Shown here piece after piece: positions 1 through 7,092 of a DNA stretch of 33,284 bases (positions within the stretch are counted from its first letter, which is position 1; each line of letters starts with the position of its first letter). Under the pieces are notes generated by a model. That model had not been told where the DNA came from, did no database searches, and saw only the letters and a program-made list of their open reading frames with translations. Both the position numbers and the translations under genes were made by a program. The DNA is taken from positions 1-33,284 of IMG/VR virus record IMGVR_UViG_3300005823_000010; one strand, given 5' to 3'. The DNA is from a virus.

Positions 1-807
1 AGGAGCATAGGCGTACTGACTGCCGGATACGGTCTGCCACCGGGGGAGTGTGAAGCCGCGGGCCGTCGCACCTTGCTCGTGCATGACGTGATTATTTTTC
101 TCGTCCAGATAGACGATCATCCAAGGGTAGCCCTCGCCTTCGCCGTTCTGGCCCTTGTAGATGTCCGTCGAGACCACCAGCCTCATGCACTCGACTTTCT
201 CGAGATCCTTGATGCCGGTTAGCTTTTCGATGTTCTCGTGCAGGTTCCAGCCCATTTTCTTGAGCTGCTTGACCATCGGCTTCCACCTCACGTAGATCTC
301 GCCAACGGCGCCAGTCTCGTCCTCGGCCCATGCGACGTCGCGCAGATGCCAGGAGCGGAACAACAGGTGAGGATTCGGCGTGTTCCAGTTGATCTCGTGC
401 GAGATGCAGCACTGGCCGAAGGCGGCGAAATCCGCATCGCCTTCCGTGGTGGCGCGAATGAAATGCGCGTGCCGGTCGTACATCAGCTGGCGCTGGCGCT
501 TGGTGGCCCAGTGCAGCCACTCCTTGCCGGCCTGCGTGAGATCGTCCGGGTCATCGACCGAGACGGCAAACCACTCTTTAGCCCGTGGGCGCAGCATCGC
601 TGCCAGAGAGGTTGAGAGCTCGCGATGCACAATGATCGGGTAGCTCGAGTAGAGGTGTTCTGCGAATTCCTGCCCGACATAGCGGGTCAGTGTGAAATCC
701 GCGCGCTGCGGATAGAAGTTCTCAGCGATGGTCTGCCACAGCGTCAGGATCGATTTGCGATCGCTATAGAGCTGCGCACCGCGGAGTATCAGTTCCTTGG
801 GCTTCAT
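1..807 (-). CDS. Portal / head-tail connector protein, podovirus type (3' part outside window)
   Basis: Portal proteins form the dodecameric ring at the capsid vertex through which DNA is packaged and ejected. The reading frame is open for 269 codons from the ATG at 807 to the window edge, so the C-terminus is missing. Near residues 23-39 the protein reads LWQTIAENFYPQRADF, the hallmark N-terminal segment of the T7-gp8-like head-tail connector family (Head-tail_con). Near the window edge it reads GFTLPRW followed by SGSQYAYAP, which matches the conserved 'GF.vPRW...sG..Yg.sP' block of that family. The start overlaps the upstream small gene by four bases (ATGA), so translation is probably coupled. 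Its place directly after terminase fits the usual packaging-portal order. The assignment rests on recalled family motifs and is quite firm. Confidence 0.88.
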   Translation of the reverse strand, partial: MKPKELILRGAQLYSDRKSILTLWQTIAENFYPQRADFTLTRYVGQEFAEHLYSSYPIIVHRELSTSLAAMLRPRAKEWFAVSVDDPDDLTQAGKEWLHWATKRQRQLMYDRHAHFIRATTEGDADFAAFGQCCISHEINWNTPNPHLLFRSWHLRDVAWAEDETGAVGEIYVRWKPMVKQLKKMGWNLHENIEKLTGIKDLEKVECMRLVVSTDIYKGQNGEGEGYPWMIVYLDEKNNHVMHEQGATARGFTLPRWQTVSGSQYAYAP

Positions 808-1046
808 CCGAGGGTCTCTCGATCTGTCATCACGGTTGAGGCTCGGGAGCCACGACGCTTGGCGGCCTTGCGGCGCTCGACGCGACGAATATCCTCCTCG
901 TCGGGCATCATGGCGTTCTGGAACATTTTGTTTTTGGCTTTAGTGACCTGCGCTTTCTTCTTGTCGCGCCGCTCCTGATTTGTCATGTAGCCGCGGCCGA
1001 GAGACGCATTGCCAATTCGCTTTACGGTGTTGTTCAGCCCACTCAT
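804..1046 (-). CDS. Small basic protein between large terminase and portal, 80 aa
   Basis: This 80-residue protein has no function I recognise. The start chosen is the ATG at 1046, which overlaps the terminase stop by four bases (ATGA). It is preceded by AAGGAG and AAGGAA at suitable distances. A longer frame upstream (to 1133) only mirrors terminase sequence. The protein is rich in Arg and Lys (for example RRVERRKAAKRRGSR near residues 56-70) and contains no hydrophobic segment, so it may bind nucleic acid or be a head-assembly accessory. Its last codons overlap the portal start, again as ATGA. The position between TerL and portal suggests a packaging or head role, but this is inference only. 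Confidence 0.75.
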   Translation of the reverse strand: MSGLNNTVKRIGNASLGRGYMTNQERRDKKKAQVTKAKNKMFQNAMMPDEEDIRRVERRKAAKRRGSRASTVMTDRETLG

Positions 1047-2692
1047 CGGTTCCTTCTCCTTGGACCCATGTTGACTGCCGGACGGCGGCCTGCTTTGCCA
1101 AGCATCGTACCCGCAAGCTGATCTTTTCGCCACTCATGCAGATGCGTCACAGCCCGGGCGCCAGCCGACCACGATTGAACAACAGCGTCTCCGCGGTCTG
1201 GAGATCTGCCGAGGATCGCGACCACGTCTTTTTTCGGCGTCACCTTGATGCCGTTTGCGGTCAACTCCCATGCCAGCGCCGTGAGATCTGAGACGATCAT
1301 CGGATCGTCCGGCAGTGCGATCGGAGAGCCACCGTCCTGCTCTGGATCGAGCGCCTCCATGAATCGCCAGTAGACCTCGGCACGCTTGTTGAAGAACTTG
1401 AGCTGCTTGGTTTTGGTGCGGCCGACAGACGGATCCAGACCAACGTGGCGCATACACTCGACGCCGTTCTCCTCCAGATGCGCAAAGGCCTCGGCGCCAG
1501 TGCGCTCACCGCAGTCGATCACCGGCACAGCACCGTGCTTTCTGTGCTTCAGGACGAGTGCAGCGAGATCACGCCCATGGGGTGTTTCAGAACCGGGCGC
1601 AGCAATAACTGCCGGATAGAATCCATCGTATCTGGGAGCCAGTACGGCCTCGTCTCTCTTGGACGCGCCATCGACACCAATGGCGCACATCGGGACATTG
1701 AGCGGTGGACGTCCTCCATAGTCAGACATCCAGCGGTTTTGGGCTGCCCGGATCCAGTCAGTAGGGATGAGCTGATCCGGCTCGTCCTGTCGTGCAGCCA
1801 TAAAGTTGCCATCTCGGATTGCAGAGCGCAGAGGCTCTTGGAGAGCATCGAGCTTGGCGGCGTATTTGCCATCCGAGGCAAGGAATGGGTTGTCGTCCAG
1901 TCGGCCAGGGATAAAGGTTCTGGACTCTGGGGTGAGGTACTTCGGCGTGCCGTCATCGTTGTGTCTCCCGCTTGGGATCTTGATGTCCGGGCCATCGACC
2001 CAGTGATCGAATGAATTGCCGGCATCGTCCTGCATGGTGACGACCCATCTGAGCTCACCAGGCTTGGCCGGATTGTCGTAGCGATTGTCGAGCCACGGCG
2101 CAAACATCGGAATGATCCAGTCGCCGGCCGATGTCGTGGGAGGGTTGCTCGCCAGAATGACACGACACCGCTGACCTTCCTCCGCGGATCTGACCCATCC
2201 CATCAGAAAGCGGATCTGCTTCTCACGATTCTGTACCACCTCGTCCACCGCCAGCAGATCATGCGCCTGACCCTGCCAGTGCTCCTCATCGCCCGGTTTG
2301 GCGATACCGCCGAAATCAATGAGCCGGCCCTCGACCGTTTTCAGGCGTGGCGGGATCGATCCGTTGTAACCCTTCTCGGTGCCATTGATCTCCTTGGCCC
2401 GATCGGTGAGCGCGGTCAGATCGACGTAGTGCTTGCGAATAATCAGCGTGCGCTTGTGCTCGGTGTGCGCCAGACCCAGTATCAGGTCGGTTTTTCCCGA
2501 GCCACCAGAACCACCGTAGAGCAACACGTCAGCCTTGCATTCAACCGCCAAGAGCTGCGGGCCCGGAGTGGGAAACCAGAGCCGGCCCTGAGAGCGATCC
2601 TCAACCAGCTTGTCCATCTCGGCTTTTTTCTCAGGCGAGAGACCATCGTATTTCTCGATGAGCTCATTGATTAGCGCGGATTCCTGACTCAT
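1043..2692 (-). CDS. terL: Terminase large subunit (packaging ATPase and nuclease)
   Basis: TerL drives ATP-dependent DNA translocation into the prohead and cuts the concatemer. From the ATG at 2692 (549 aa) the Walker A motif is GGSGGSGKT at residues 60-68. Walker B with the catalytic glutamate is LLAVDE at 146-151, and the coupling motif is ASNPP at 181-185. The C-terminal RNase-H-fold nuclease starts with AIGVD near 337-341, has a second acidic strand PVIDCGE near 390-396, and a late Asp in SPDRGDAVV. The start at 2692 overlaps the previous stop as ATGA; ten further codons are open upstream but lie inside the neighbour. The length is normal for the family. The partner small terminase is encoded at 3947-4561, separated by four small genes. 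Confidence 0.95.
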   Translation of the reverse strand: MSQESALINELIEKYDGLSPEKKAEMDKLVEDRSQGRLWFPTPGPQLLAVECKADVLLYGGSGGSGKTDLILGLAHTEHKRTLIIRKHYVDLTALTDRAKEINGTEKGYNGSIPPRLKTVEGRLIDFGGIAKPGDEEHWQGQAHDLLAVDEVVQNREKQIRFLMGWVRSAEEGQRCRVILASNPPTTSAGDWIIPMFAPWLDNRYDNPAKPGELRWVVTMQDDAGNSFDHWVDGPDIKIPSGRHNDDGTPKYLTPESRTFIPGRLDDNPFLASDGKYAAKLDALQEPLRSAIRDGNFMAARQDEPDQLIPTDWIRAAQNRWMSDYGGRPPLNVPMCAIGVDGASKRDEAVLAPRYDGFYPAVIAAPGSETPHGRDLAALVLKHRKHGAVPVIDCGERTGAEAFAHLEENGVECMRHVGLDPSVGRTKTKQLKFFNKRAEVYWRFMEALDPEQDGGSPIALPDDPMIVSDLTALAWELTANGIKVTPKKDVVAILGRSPDRGDAVVQSWSAGARAVTHLHEWRKDQLAGTMLGKAGRRPAVNMGPRRRNR

Positions 2693-2970
2693 GCCGGTTG
2701 TTTCCAGATGCCGAAACGCCACCAGCCCGGGACACCCTCGATCGGCTGCCCGTTCAAACTGGCGACGACCTCGGTGATGATATGCGCCGGCACCATCAGC
2801 ATTTTCAGCGCGCCCTGCATCTCCGGGTTCGGGAACGGCGTAATGAACCGCGGGTTCTTGACCTCGACGATGCTGTTGTCGGTGCGCTCGTAATCCGTGC
2901 CGATCAGGCCAAAACCGACCGGCTCTGGCGCAGCGCGGATCTCGTCCATGAACTCGGTCATGGTTTTCAC
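2689..2970 (-). CDS. Unknown small protein, 93 aa, GTG start
   Basis: No family is recognised. The best start is a GTG at 2970: it has AAGGAG eight bases upstream and overlaps the stop of the preceding gene as GTGA. The ATG at 2961 lies too far from that ribosome site. The longer open frame up to 3255 is antisense-like noise over the preceding gene. The protein reads from an acidic N-terminus (EFMDEIRAAPEP) through NPRFITPFPNPEMQGALKMLMVP to a tryptophan-rich end (GWWRFGIWKQPA). It has no transmembrane segment and looks like a compact cytoplasmic protein. It ends by overlapping the terL start (ATGA), so it is in the packaging operon and probably co-translated with terL. Confidence 0.7.
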   Translation of the reverse strand: MKTMTEFMDEIRAAPEPVGFGLIGTDYERTDNSIVEVKNPRFITPFPNPEMQGALKMLMVPAHIITEVVASLNGQPIEGVPGWWRFGIWKQPA

Positions 2971-3425
2971 TTTTTCGGCTCCTTGCGCATTATCAGATTC
3001 TTGGCCTCGGCAAAGCTGATGATATTCCCATACATCGGCGCCGACAATCGCTTCGCCATGCCCTTCAGGTAGAGCCGACGCGCATTGCGCGGCTGACCGC
3101 ACTGGCCATAGACGTGATACTCGATCTGGTGCGCCGGCACCTCTTGGCGCAACCGCCACACCGGATCCATCAGAAAACGGTGCCACCACGATTTCACCCC
3201 GCCCGGATACTTGGCCTGCTGCATGAAATGCACCTTCTCGTGCTCCACCAGCCACGGCGGCAACTTTTCACCCCCAGGGTTATAAATCACCTCGTCATAG
3301 GCAAAGATGTTGCGATCCGTCACAGGCAAAACCTCGCGGATCTCCTCGATGTTCGGCGGCCAGTCATTGATGACCCGCACACCATGCTGCGTCGTCACCA
3401 ACGTCGACTCAGCCACCGCACTCAC
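2967..3425 (-). CDS. HExxH zincin-like protein, 152 aa
   Basis: The protein carries HEKVH at residues 62-66 (context WLVEHEKVHFMQQ), the zinc-binding signature of HExxH metallopeptidases. A downstream acidic residue at E95 in RLRQEVPAHQIEY could act as third ligand, in a gluzincin-like arrangement. The arrangement 'HExxHxxQQ ... W ... RxxxExxAxxxEY' recalls small predicted peptidases encoded in phages and prophages. The start is a GTG at 3425 that overlaps the upstream stop as GTGA. It has no signal peptide, so it would act in the cytoplasm or inside the particle. Being in the packaging operon, it might process a head protein, but substrate and activity are unknown. The motif is seen; catalysis is inference. 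Confidence 0.7.
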   Translation of the reverse strand: MSAVAESTLVTTQHGVRVINDWPPNIEEIREVLPVTDRNIFAYDEVIYNPGGEKLPPWLVEHEKVHFMQQAKYPGGVKSWWHRFLMDPVWRLRQEVPAHQIEYHVYGQCGQPRNARRLYLKGMAKRLSAPMYGNIISFAEAKNLIMRKEPKK

Positions 3426-3607
3426 TGCTTATCCCGCTCAACACACAGCGCAATAAATTCGACATCGCTGCGCTCGAAGCGCACGCTGCCTGCCGATCTC
3501 TCGCAGGCATCCAACTGCCGATACGTGCCAACCTCATAAGCCGGCGCCAATACCGGACCCTCCGGGCCACCCACCACCAACCACACGACTAAAATCCACT
3601 CAATCAT
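3422..3607 (-). CDS. Small protein with N-terminal hydrophobic segment, 61 aa
   Basis: The ATG at 3607 has GAGGAG at ideal distance. The first 14 residues (MIEWILVVWLVVGG) are strongly hydrophobic, followed by a short Pro/Gly segment and a soluble tail with two cysteines (near residues 35 and 55). This could be a short membrane anchor or an uncleaved signal, placing the tail in the periplasm; the two cysteines could then form a disulfide. No family is recognised. It overlaps the next gene by four bases (GTGA) and follows the preceding gene after three bases, so it belongs to the same minus-strand operon. Confidence 0.65.
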   Translation of the reverse strand: MIEWILVVWLVVGGPEGPVLAPAYEVGTYRQLDACERSAGSVRFERSDVEFIALCVERDKQ

Positions 3608-3610
3608 TCT

Positions 3611-3781
3611 CTACTCCTCGATTTTTTTTCGTGCCCTCGGTCTCGCTCCAGCGAGGCGGGCTACTCGGTGCAAGCGGTCGGGCTCCGTGAGCTGGCACGT
3701 TGACGGATCGATCTCCCTGCCTGTGTGGCGATACCAACGCATCTGCCAGGATTCACCGGGGATACGATCGCGAATCGTCAT
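3611..3781 (-). CDS. Unknown small basic protein, 56 aa
   Basis: The preferred start is the ATG at 3781, with GGGAAAG seven bases upstream and a one-base overlap with the stop of the preceding frame (TAATG). Seventeen more codons are open upstream but lack a ribosome site. The sequence has MRWYRHTGREIDPSTC followed by an arginine-rich end (RVARLAGARPRARKKIEE), so it may contact nucleic acid. Its last codons contain the GAGGAG that serves as the ribosome site of the next gene. No family is recognised. The small size lowers certainty, but the tight spacing on both sides supports a real gene. Confidence 0.6.
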   Translation of the reverse strand: MTIRDRIPGESWQMRWYRHTGREIDPSTCQLTEPDRLHRVARLAGARPRARKKIEE

Positions 3782-3969
3782 TACATCACTTTCCCGGCGA
3801 AATTTTTTGAAATTCTGTACGGAGTTGCCCAAAGCCCCACCGCGTCGTCGCGCTCAGCGGCCCCCCGGTCGCATATAAGGCACCCCCACCCCTCGCCGTT
3901 TGTTTGAACGGAAAGTTTCCGTTCGTGTCCTTCTATGGCTGGCAATTCAATCACTTGCAACGGGCTCAT
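3781..3969 (-). CDS. Possible small protein, 62 aa, spanning an operator-like palindrome
   Basis: An ORF starts at the ATG at 3969, overlapping the end of the small terminase gene by 23 bases, and its stop overlaps the next start as TAATG. It contains a CxxC pair (GWGCLICDRG, residues 28-37). Without it, about 165 bases after the terminase gene would be empty. Against it: no clear ribosome-binding site is visible, and residues 16-21 are encoded by a perfect 19-bp palindrome (3906-3924) that also occurs elsewhere in a non-coding position. The stretch may therefore be a regulatory gap instead. The call is deliberately cautious. Confidence 0.4.
   Translation of the reverse strand: MSPLQVIELPAIEGHERKLSVQTNGEGWGCLICDRGAAERDDAVGLWATPYRISKNFAGKVM
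3906..3924. promoter_or_regulatory. 19-bp palindrome, copy 1 (GAACGGAAA-N-TTTCCGTTC)
   Basis: A perfect inverted repeat of 9-base arms around a single central base (G on the plus strand). A second copy with the same arms and a different centre lies at 19235-19253; the flanking T on the left and G on the right are also shared. A one-base spacer cannot form a normal RNA hairpin loop, so a dimeric DNA-binding protein site is the likeliest reading. It lies 23 bases beyond the small terminase stop, upstream of the small packaging-operon genes in the direction of transcription. Confidence 0.75.
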
Positions 3970-4561
3970 TGTCTGTCATTACAGCGGATTCGCCCTCAAT
4001 GATCTTGCCGGCAGCCTGATCCTCCAGCATGAACAGGGCCAAGCGCCTCATCTTCTCCCGGGCTGTCAGTGTCGTGATGTCTACACGATGGACATGGCCT
4101 ACCTCGCCGGAGTGCTCGACCTCGACATGGTCGCCGTACTTCTTAGGGCCAAGCCGGGACATGAGCCACTTGCGGGCATCGATCCTCAGCCTGTCACGCT
4201 GCACATTGGCGTGATTGGCCACCATGACCTCGTTGCCATGCTTGTCTGTCCCGGGCATCGTGTCCAGCGTGCCATCGTCACTGATCTCGATGAGATCCTC
4301 GGCCCAATGGTCCAGTAGATCGTCGCGCGCGATCGCGTATTGGTCGCGGAGCTCAGGCTTTTCACGCAGCCATCGCATCACTGTCGACTTCGCCGGCATT
4401 TCCGGGTCACGGCACACTGCTCTGAGGCTCTCGCCATTGGCTATCCGGTCACAGATGACCGTGAACAGAGCGGGAGTGAAGATCGAGGGCGTAGATCTCT
4501 CTATAGGCGCTTTCGGGCTCTTTGCTGTATCCAGCGCAGTCTCTGGTGATGTTGCCTGCAA
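3947..4561 (-). CDS. terS: Terminase small subunit, Sf6-like (204 aa, TTG start)
   Basis: TerS recognises the packaging start site and loads TerL. The region SIFTPALFTVICDRIANGES followed by LRAVCRDPEMPAKSTVMRWL is the typical N-terminal helix-turn-helix of Sf6-type small terminases. It is followed by the helical oligomerisation segment (IARDDLLDHWAEDLIEISDD) and the conserved LRIDARKWLMSRLGPKKYGD block. No ATG exists near the N-terminus. A TTG at 4561 has GGAGAG five bases upstream and is my preferred start. The frame stays open to a GTG at 4690, but that extension reaches into the divergent promoter region and is Pro/Arg-rich. The C-terminal tail after KKYGDHVEVEH is the usual TerL-contacting region. 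Identification is firm; the start is moderately sure. Confidence 0.88.
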   Translation of the reverse strand: MQATSPETALDTAKSPKAPIERSTPSIFTPALFTVICDRIANGESLRAVCRDPEMPAKSTVMRWLREKPELRDQYAIARDDLLDHWAEDLIEISDDGTLDTMPGTDKHGNEVMVANHANVQRDRLRIDARKWLMSRLGPKKYGDHVEVEHSGEVGHVHRVDITTLTAREKMRRLALFMLEDQAAGKIIEGESAVMTDNEPVASD

Positions 4562-4618
4562 GGTCGCTCTCCGGGGTGGCTTGGTTCTGCCAATCTTAGC
4601 CTTTTTTGCTTCAGCCTG

Positions 4619-4648
4619 TTGACAGCGGAAACGATTTCCGGGTAAGGT
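4619..4648 (+). promoter_or_regulatory. Predicted sigma-70-type promoter of the early plus-strand operon
   Basis: A perfect -35 box TTGACA (4619-4624) is followed after 18 bases by TAAGGT (4643-4648), a weak -10 box. It points towards the first plus-strand gene at 4706. A weak -10 together with a perfect -35 is common for promoters that depend on regulation. The spacer holds a dyad (see next entry). The placement between divergent operons supports the call; the exact -10 is uncertain. Confidence 0.55.
4626..4640. promoter_or_regulatory. Operator-like dyad CGGAAA-CGA-TTTCCG in the early promoter spacer
   Basis: Six-base inverted arms CGGAAA / TTTCCG around CGA lie exactly between the -35 and -10 boxes. 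The half-site equals the inner six bases of the two 19-bp palindromes at 3906 and 19235, but the centre is three bases instead of one. A protein bound here would block RNA polymerase. It may be a variant site of the same regulator; the different spacing argues for caution. Confidence 0.5.
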
Positions 4649-4677
4649 GGCCTTCGGCCAACCGGGAGCGGTTAGCC
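4648..4677 (+). other. Structured leader before the first early gene
   Basis: Downstream of the predicted -10, the plus strand contains TGGCC-TTC-GGCCA (4648-4660) and, as an alternative overlapping fold, AACC-GGGAGC-GGTT (4660-4673) extended by outer GGC/GCC pairs. The two folds share bases, so they could be mutually exclusive. No U-run follows, so this is not a terminator. It could affect leader stability or early translation. Confidence 0.35.
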
Positions 4678-4705
4678 ACAACGAGACCACCGCGAGGAGA
4701 GACAG

Positions 4706-5218
4706 ATGGAAGCAACAGCAAAAGCACTTTGGGATACCATGAGCGAGGCATCAGAGGCTCATGGAGAGACCAACGACTGCACAGTAAGAGCACTGACCGC
4801 AGTCACTGGTCTGACCTACGACGACTGCCACCGGCAGCTGGCCAAGCAAGGCCGCAAACCCCGCAAAGGATGTCACTGGTTCATCGAAGGCCCCAAGGCC
4901 GCCGAGGCTCTGGGATGCACGATGCGCCGGATGCAGCGGAACGAGTACCGGGCCAAGACAATGATCTCAGCCGAACGTGACCCTGCACTGCGCAACGGTC
5001 GTTTCGCTGTACTGGTCAGAGGCCACGTCGCCGGCATGATCGATGGCAACGTCATCGACTGGAGCCAAGGCCGACGCCATCGGATCGTCGATGTCTACGA
5101 GGTCACTGGCCAAGCCGAGGCACCGACACAAGTTCGCCGCGATGCACTGCCCAAGGGCTCAGGCGATTGGCAGTCATTCCGCAAGTACCGCAAGCAAGAC
5201 AATCTGGAGCTGTTCTGA
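4706..5218 (+). CDS. Papain-like cysteine-peptidase-fold small protein, 170 aa
   Basis: The first gene of the early operon starts at the ATG at 4706, preceded by CGCGAGGAGA. Residues 22-30 read TNDCTVRAL, which matches the 'NDCxxRAL' start of a group of small papain-fold proteins, with candidate nucleophile C25. A histidine follows in VRGHVAGMIDG (H107) and an aspartate in GNVIDW (D118), completing a C-H-D triad in the expected order. A conserved-looking 'LAKQGRKPRKGCHW' block lies at 45-58. Such proteins could act as peptidases, amidases or transglutaminases against host factors, but the substrate is unknown. The gene ends by overlapping the next start by one base (TGATG), so it is co-translated with the PP-loop ATPase. 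The fold is inferred from motif order. Confidence 0.7.
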   Translation: MEATAKALWDTMSEASEAHGETNDCTVRALTAVTGLTYDDCHRQLAKQGRKPRKGCHWFIEGPKAAEALGCTMRRMQRNEYRAKTMISAERDPALRNGRFAVLVRGHVAGMIDGNVIDWSQGRRHRIVDVYEVTGQAEAPTQVRRDALPKGSGDWQSFRKYRKQDNLELF

Positions 5219-6219
5219 TGCCTGCACAGATTGACCTGTTCCCAGTATCAACACCCGGCCGGATCGAGCTCCCTGAGGGCTCTCCGGTCGTGGTGTGCTA
5301 CGGCGCTGGTGTCGACTCGACTGCCATGCTGATCGAGCTCCACAAGGCTGGCATCAGGCCAGACGCAATCACATTCGCTGACGTAGGCTCGGAGAAGCCT
5401 GAGACCTACGCCATGGTCGACACCATGAACGACTGGTGCCGGTCAGTAGGCTTCCCCCAGATCGTGACCTGCACCAAGCAGACTCTCCCCACGACAGGGT
5501 ACTCAACGCTGACCGGCAATTGCCTCGACAACGAGACACTGCCATCGCTGGCCTTTGGCATGAAGTCCTGCAGCATCAAGTGGAAGCAGGGACCGCAGGA
5601 CCAGTACATCATGGGCTGCAAGTCTGGGCCGAATAAGTGTGCCCCTCACCCGCTCTGGGAAGATTGCCAGGTTCGCGGGATCAAGCCGGTCAAGCTCATA
5701 GGATATGATGCGGGACCCGCTGACCAGCGCCGCTCGAAGCGCCTCAAGGATCACGACGATCACTTTGAGTATCGCTATCCGCTGCAGCAACTGGGCATGG
5801 CTCGTGAGGAGTGCATCGCCACGATCATCGAGGCCGGTCTGCCTGTCCCGATCAAGAGCGCCTGCTGGTTCTGCCCCGCATCCCAGAAGTGGGAGCTCTG
5901 GTGGCTGGCCGGCGCGCACCCTGAGCTGTTCGAGAAGGCGCTGCAGCTGGAGGTCAAAGCAATGACCGGCCGGCATACACGATTCGACGAGATTGAGATG
6001 GGCGCCGGCTTCATGGAGCTCATCGGATCCGGCAGCCGCTGGCCGTCGACAAAGACAACGGTTGGCCTTGGCCGATCCTTCGCTTGGAACCACTGGGCAA
6101 GGATGAACAAGGTCTGCAACAACGAGGGCACCGTCATCGCTGATCCTGAGTGGTGTCTGGCCCAAGCCAATAAACTGAAGGCCAAGGGCGGCAATGCAGC
6201 CGACCTGCGGACCTGCTAA
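5218..6219 (+). CDS. PP-loop ATPase, PAPS-reductase-like family (first of two), 333 aa
   Basis: PP-loop enzymes adenylate a substrate and often transfer sulfur or amino groups to nucleic acids. After a disordered start, residues 23-36 read PVVVCYGAGVDSTA, a variant of the SGGxDS pyrophosphate loop with YGAGVDS. DVGSEKPETYAMVDTMNDW (56-74) is the typical next segment of phage PAPS-reductase-like proteins. Cysteines occur at SCSIKWK (117-123) and in SACWFCPASQKWELWW (C216, C219), a probable metal or Fe-S site. The start overlaps the upstream stop by one base (TGATG); longer N-terminal codons overlap the neighbour. True PAPS reduction is unlikely: the classical C-terminal ECGLH motif is absent. 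A role in modifying DNA or nucleotides is inference (compare DndC). Confidence 0.82.
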   Translation: MPAQIDLFPVSTPGRIELPEGSPVVVCYGAGVDSTAMLIELHKAGIRPDAITFADVGSEKPETYAMVDTMNDWCRSVGFPQIVTCTKQTLPTTGYSTLTGNCLDNETLPSLAFGMKSCSIKWKQGPQDQYIMGCKSGPNKCAPHPLWEDCQVRGIKPVKLIGYDAGPADQRRSKRLKDHDDHFEYRYPLQQLGMAREECIATIIEAGLPVPIKSACWFCPASQKWELWWLAGAHPELFEKALQLEVKAMTGRHTRFDEIEMGAGFMELIGSGSRWPSTKTTVGLGRSFAWNHWARMNKVCNNEGTVIADPEWCLAQANKLKAKGGNAADLRTC

Positions 6220-6239
6220 ACCAACCGCGAGGAAATACC

Positions 6240-6653
6240 ATGACGACATCAATCACAGCACATATCAAGCAATACCGGGCCAACTGCGCCGAGGTCAAAG
6301 CCGGCGCTGAGAAGGACTGCCACGCCCGCTGCCACATCGTAGGCCGAGGCGTAGAGATCATCGCCCTCGACGAGACTGGAGAGCGCAACGATGATCTCGG
6401 AGGACCTGACTACATCGGCGCCAACGAGCTCACCGTGAAGTACCTCAAGACTCTGGCCGCACAGTGGCAGAAGCACTACTCGCCCAACCGAGACGGCCGT
6501 GTCCTGACGGCGATCCACTTGGCTGGCGGCTACGATGTCTACGACTCATTCTCGGACTACATGCAGGCCATGAAAGGCGACTGGATGGACAACGAGATCT
6601 GGGATGACTGGGCAGGGCAGGACATCCCGCTCACCGATCTGCTCACTGACTGA
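6240..6653 (+). CDS. Unknown acidic protein, 137 aa
   Basis: The ATG at 6240 follows CGCGAGGAAA, the extended ribosome-binding motif shared by several plus-strand genes. The protein is soluble and acidic, with many aromatic residues towards the end (YDVYDSFSDYMQAMKGDWMD, then NEIWDDWAGQDIPLTDLL). Two cysteines lie near residues 16-31. The acidic, tryptophan-rich C-terminus resembles DNA-mimic or protein-binding surfaces, which would suit an anti-host factor, but I recognise no family. It sits alone between two PP-loop/methyltransferase units, with 20 bases upstream and 70 bases downstream gaps. Confidence 0.72.
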   Translation: MTTSITAHIKQYRANCAEVKAGAEKDCHARCHIVGRGVEIIALDETGERNDDLGGPDYIGANELTVKYLKTLAAQWQKHYSPNRDGRVLTAIHLAGGYDVYDSFSDYMQAMKGDWMDNEIWDDWAGQDIPLTDLLTD

Positions 6654-6723
6654 GTTACCAGCTACAGCGTCCTGCGGGGCGCTGACTGGTGGTAATTTTG
6701 CCATCGAAACGCGAGGAAAGACC

Positions 6724-7092
6724 ATGAGAAAAGCACCATGGAACGACACCGAGAATCAGGCTCTCAACAGCCTGTACCATCGGATGCACCAAGGCGTCCA
6801 ACGCACTGAGAACCTGAACAAGGCGGCACTTATCCGCATCGCTCAGGGACAGGCCAAGGACACTGATAGAGCCACCAGCACTGACGGCTTCGCCGGCTTG
6901 CTGGCCGAGCGCAGCCGCGGATCCATCGAGGCCAAGCTGATGAACCTGACCGCCGTCCTGCACGATCTGGGCCGCGCGCAGTTCAGCATGTCCGAGCACG
7001 GATACCGGCCGCTGAGCAACTATCAGGCTGATCTGAAGCAGGCCGCCGTCGACTACCTGAACGATGTAGTCGGCATCGAGACTGCAGCATGA
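6724..7092 (+). CDS. Unknown helical protein, 122 aa
   Basis: The ATG at 6724 follows ACGCGAGGAAAG. Longer open codons upstream lack a ribosome site. The N-terminus WNDTENQALNSLYHRMHQG, then a region with ERSRGSIEAKLMNLTAVLHDLG (about residues 60-85), recalls the short helical 'RSxGSIxxKLxN' motif found near the start of some HNH-type or SANT-like DNA-binding proteins. This suggests a DNA- or nucleoprotein-binding helical domain. No catalytic residues are visible. It ends overlapping the next gene by four bases (ATGA), so it is translationally coupled to the methyltransferase-like protein and may be its partner. Confidence 0.7.
   Translation: MRKAPWNDTENQALNSLYHRMHQGVQRTENLNKAALIRIAQGQAKDTDRATSTDGFAGLLAERSRGSIEAKLMNLTAVLHDLGRAQFSMSEHGYRPLSNYQADLKQAAVDYLNDVVGIETAA

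Noticed and set aside
1445-2014. 189-residue plus-strand ORF
   Set aside because: It lies opposite the large terminase and has no recognisable domain or ribosome site.
3906-3924. Terminator or RNA hairpin reading of the palindromes
   Set aside because: A one-base loop is sterically poor and no U-run follows either copy.
3906-4561. Palindrome as packaging (pac) site
   Set aside because: It lies close to the small terminase gene, but the second copy near the exonuclease gene makes a unique packaging signal unlikely.
5503-6252. 249-residue minus-strand ORF
   Set aside because: It is opposite the first PP-loop ATPase, whose motifs prove the plus strand to be coding.
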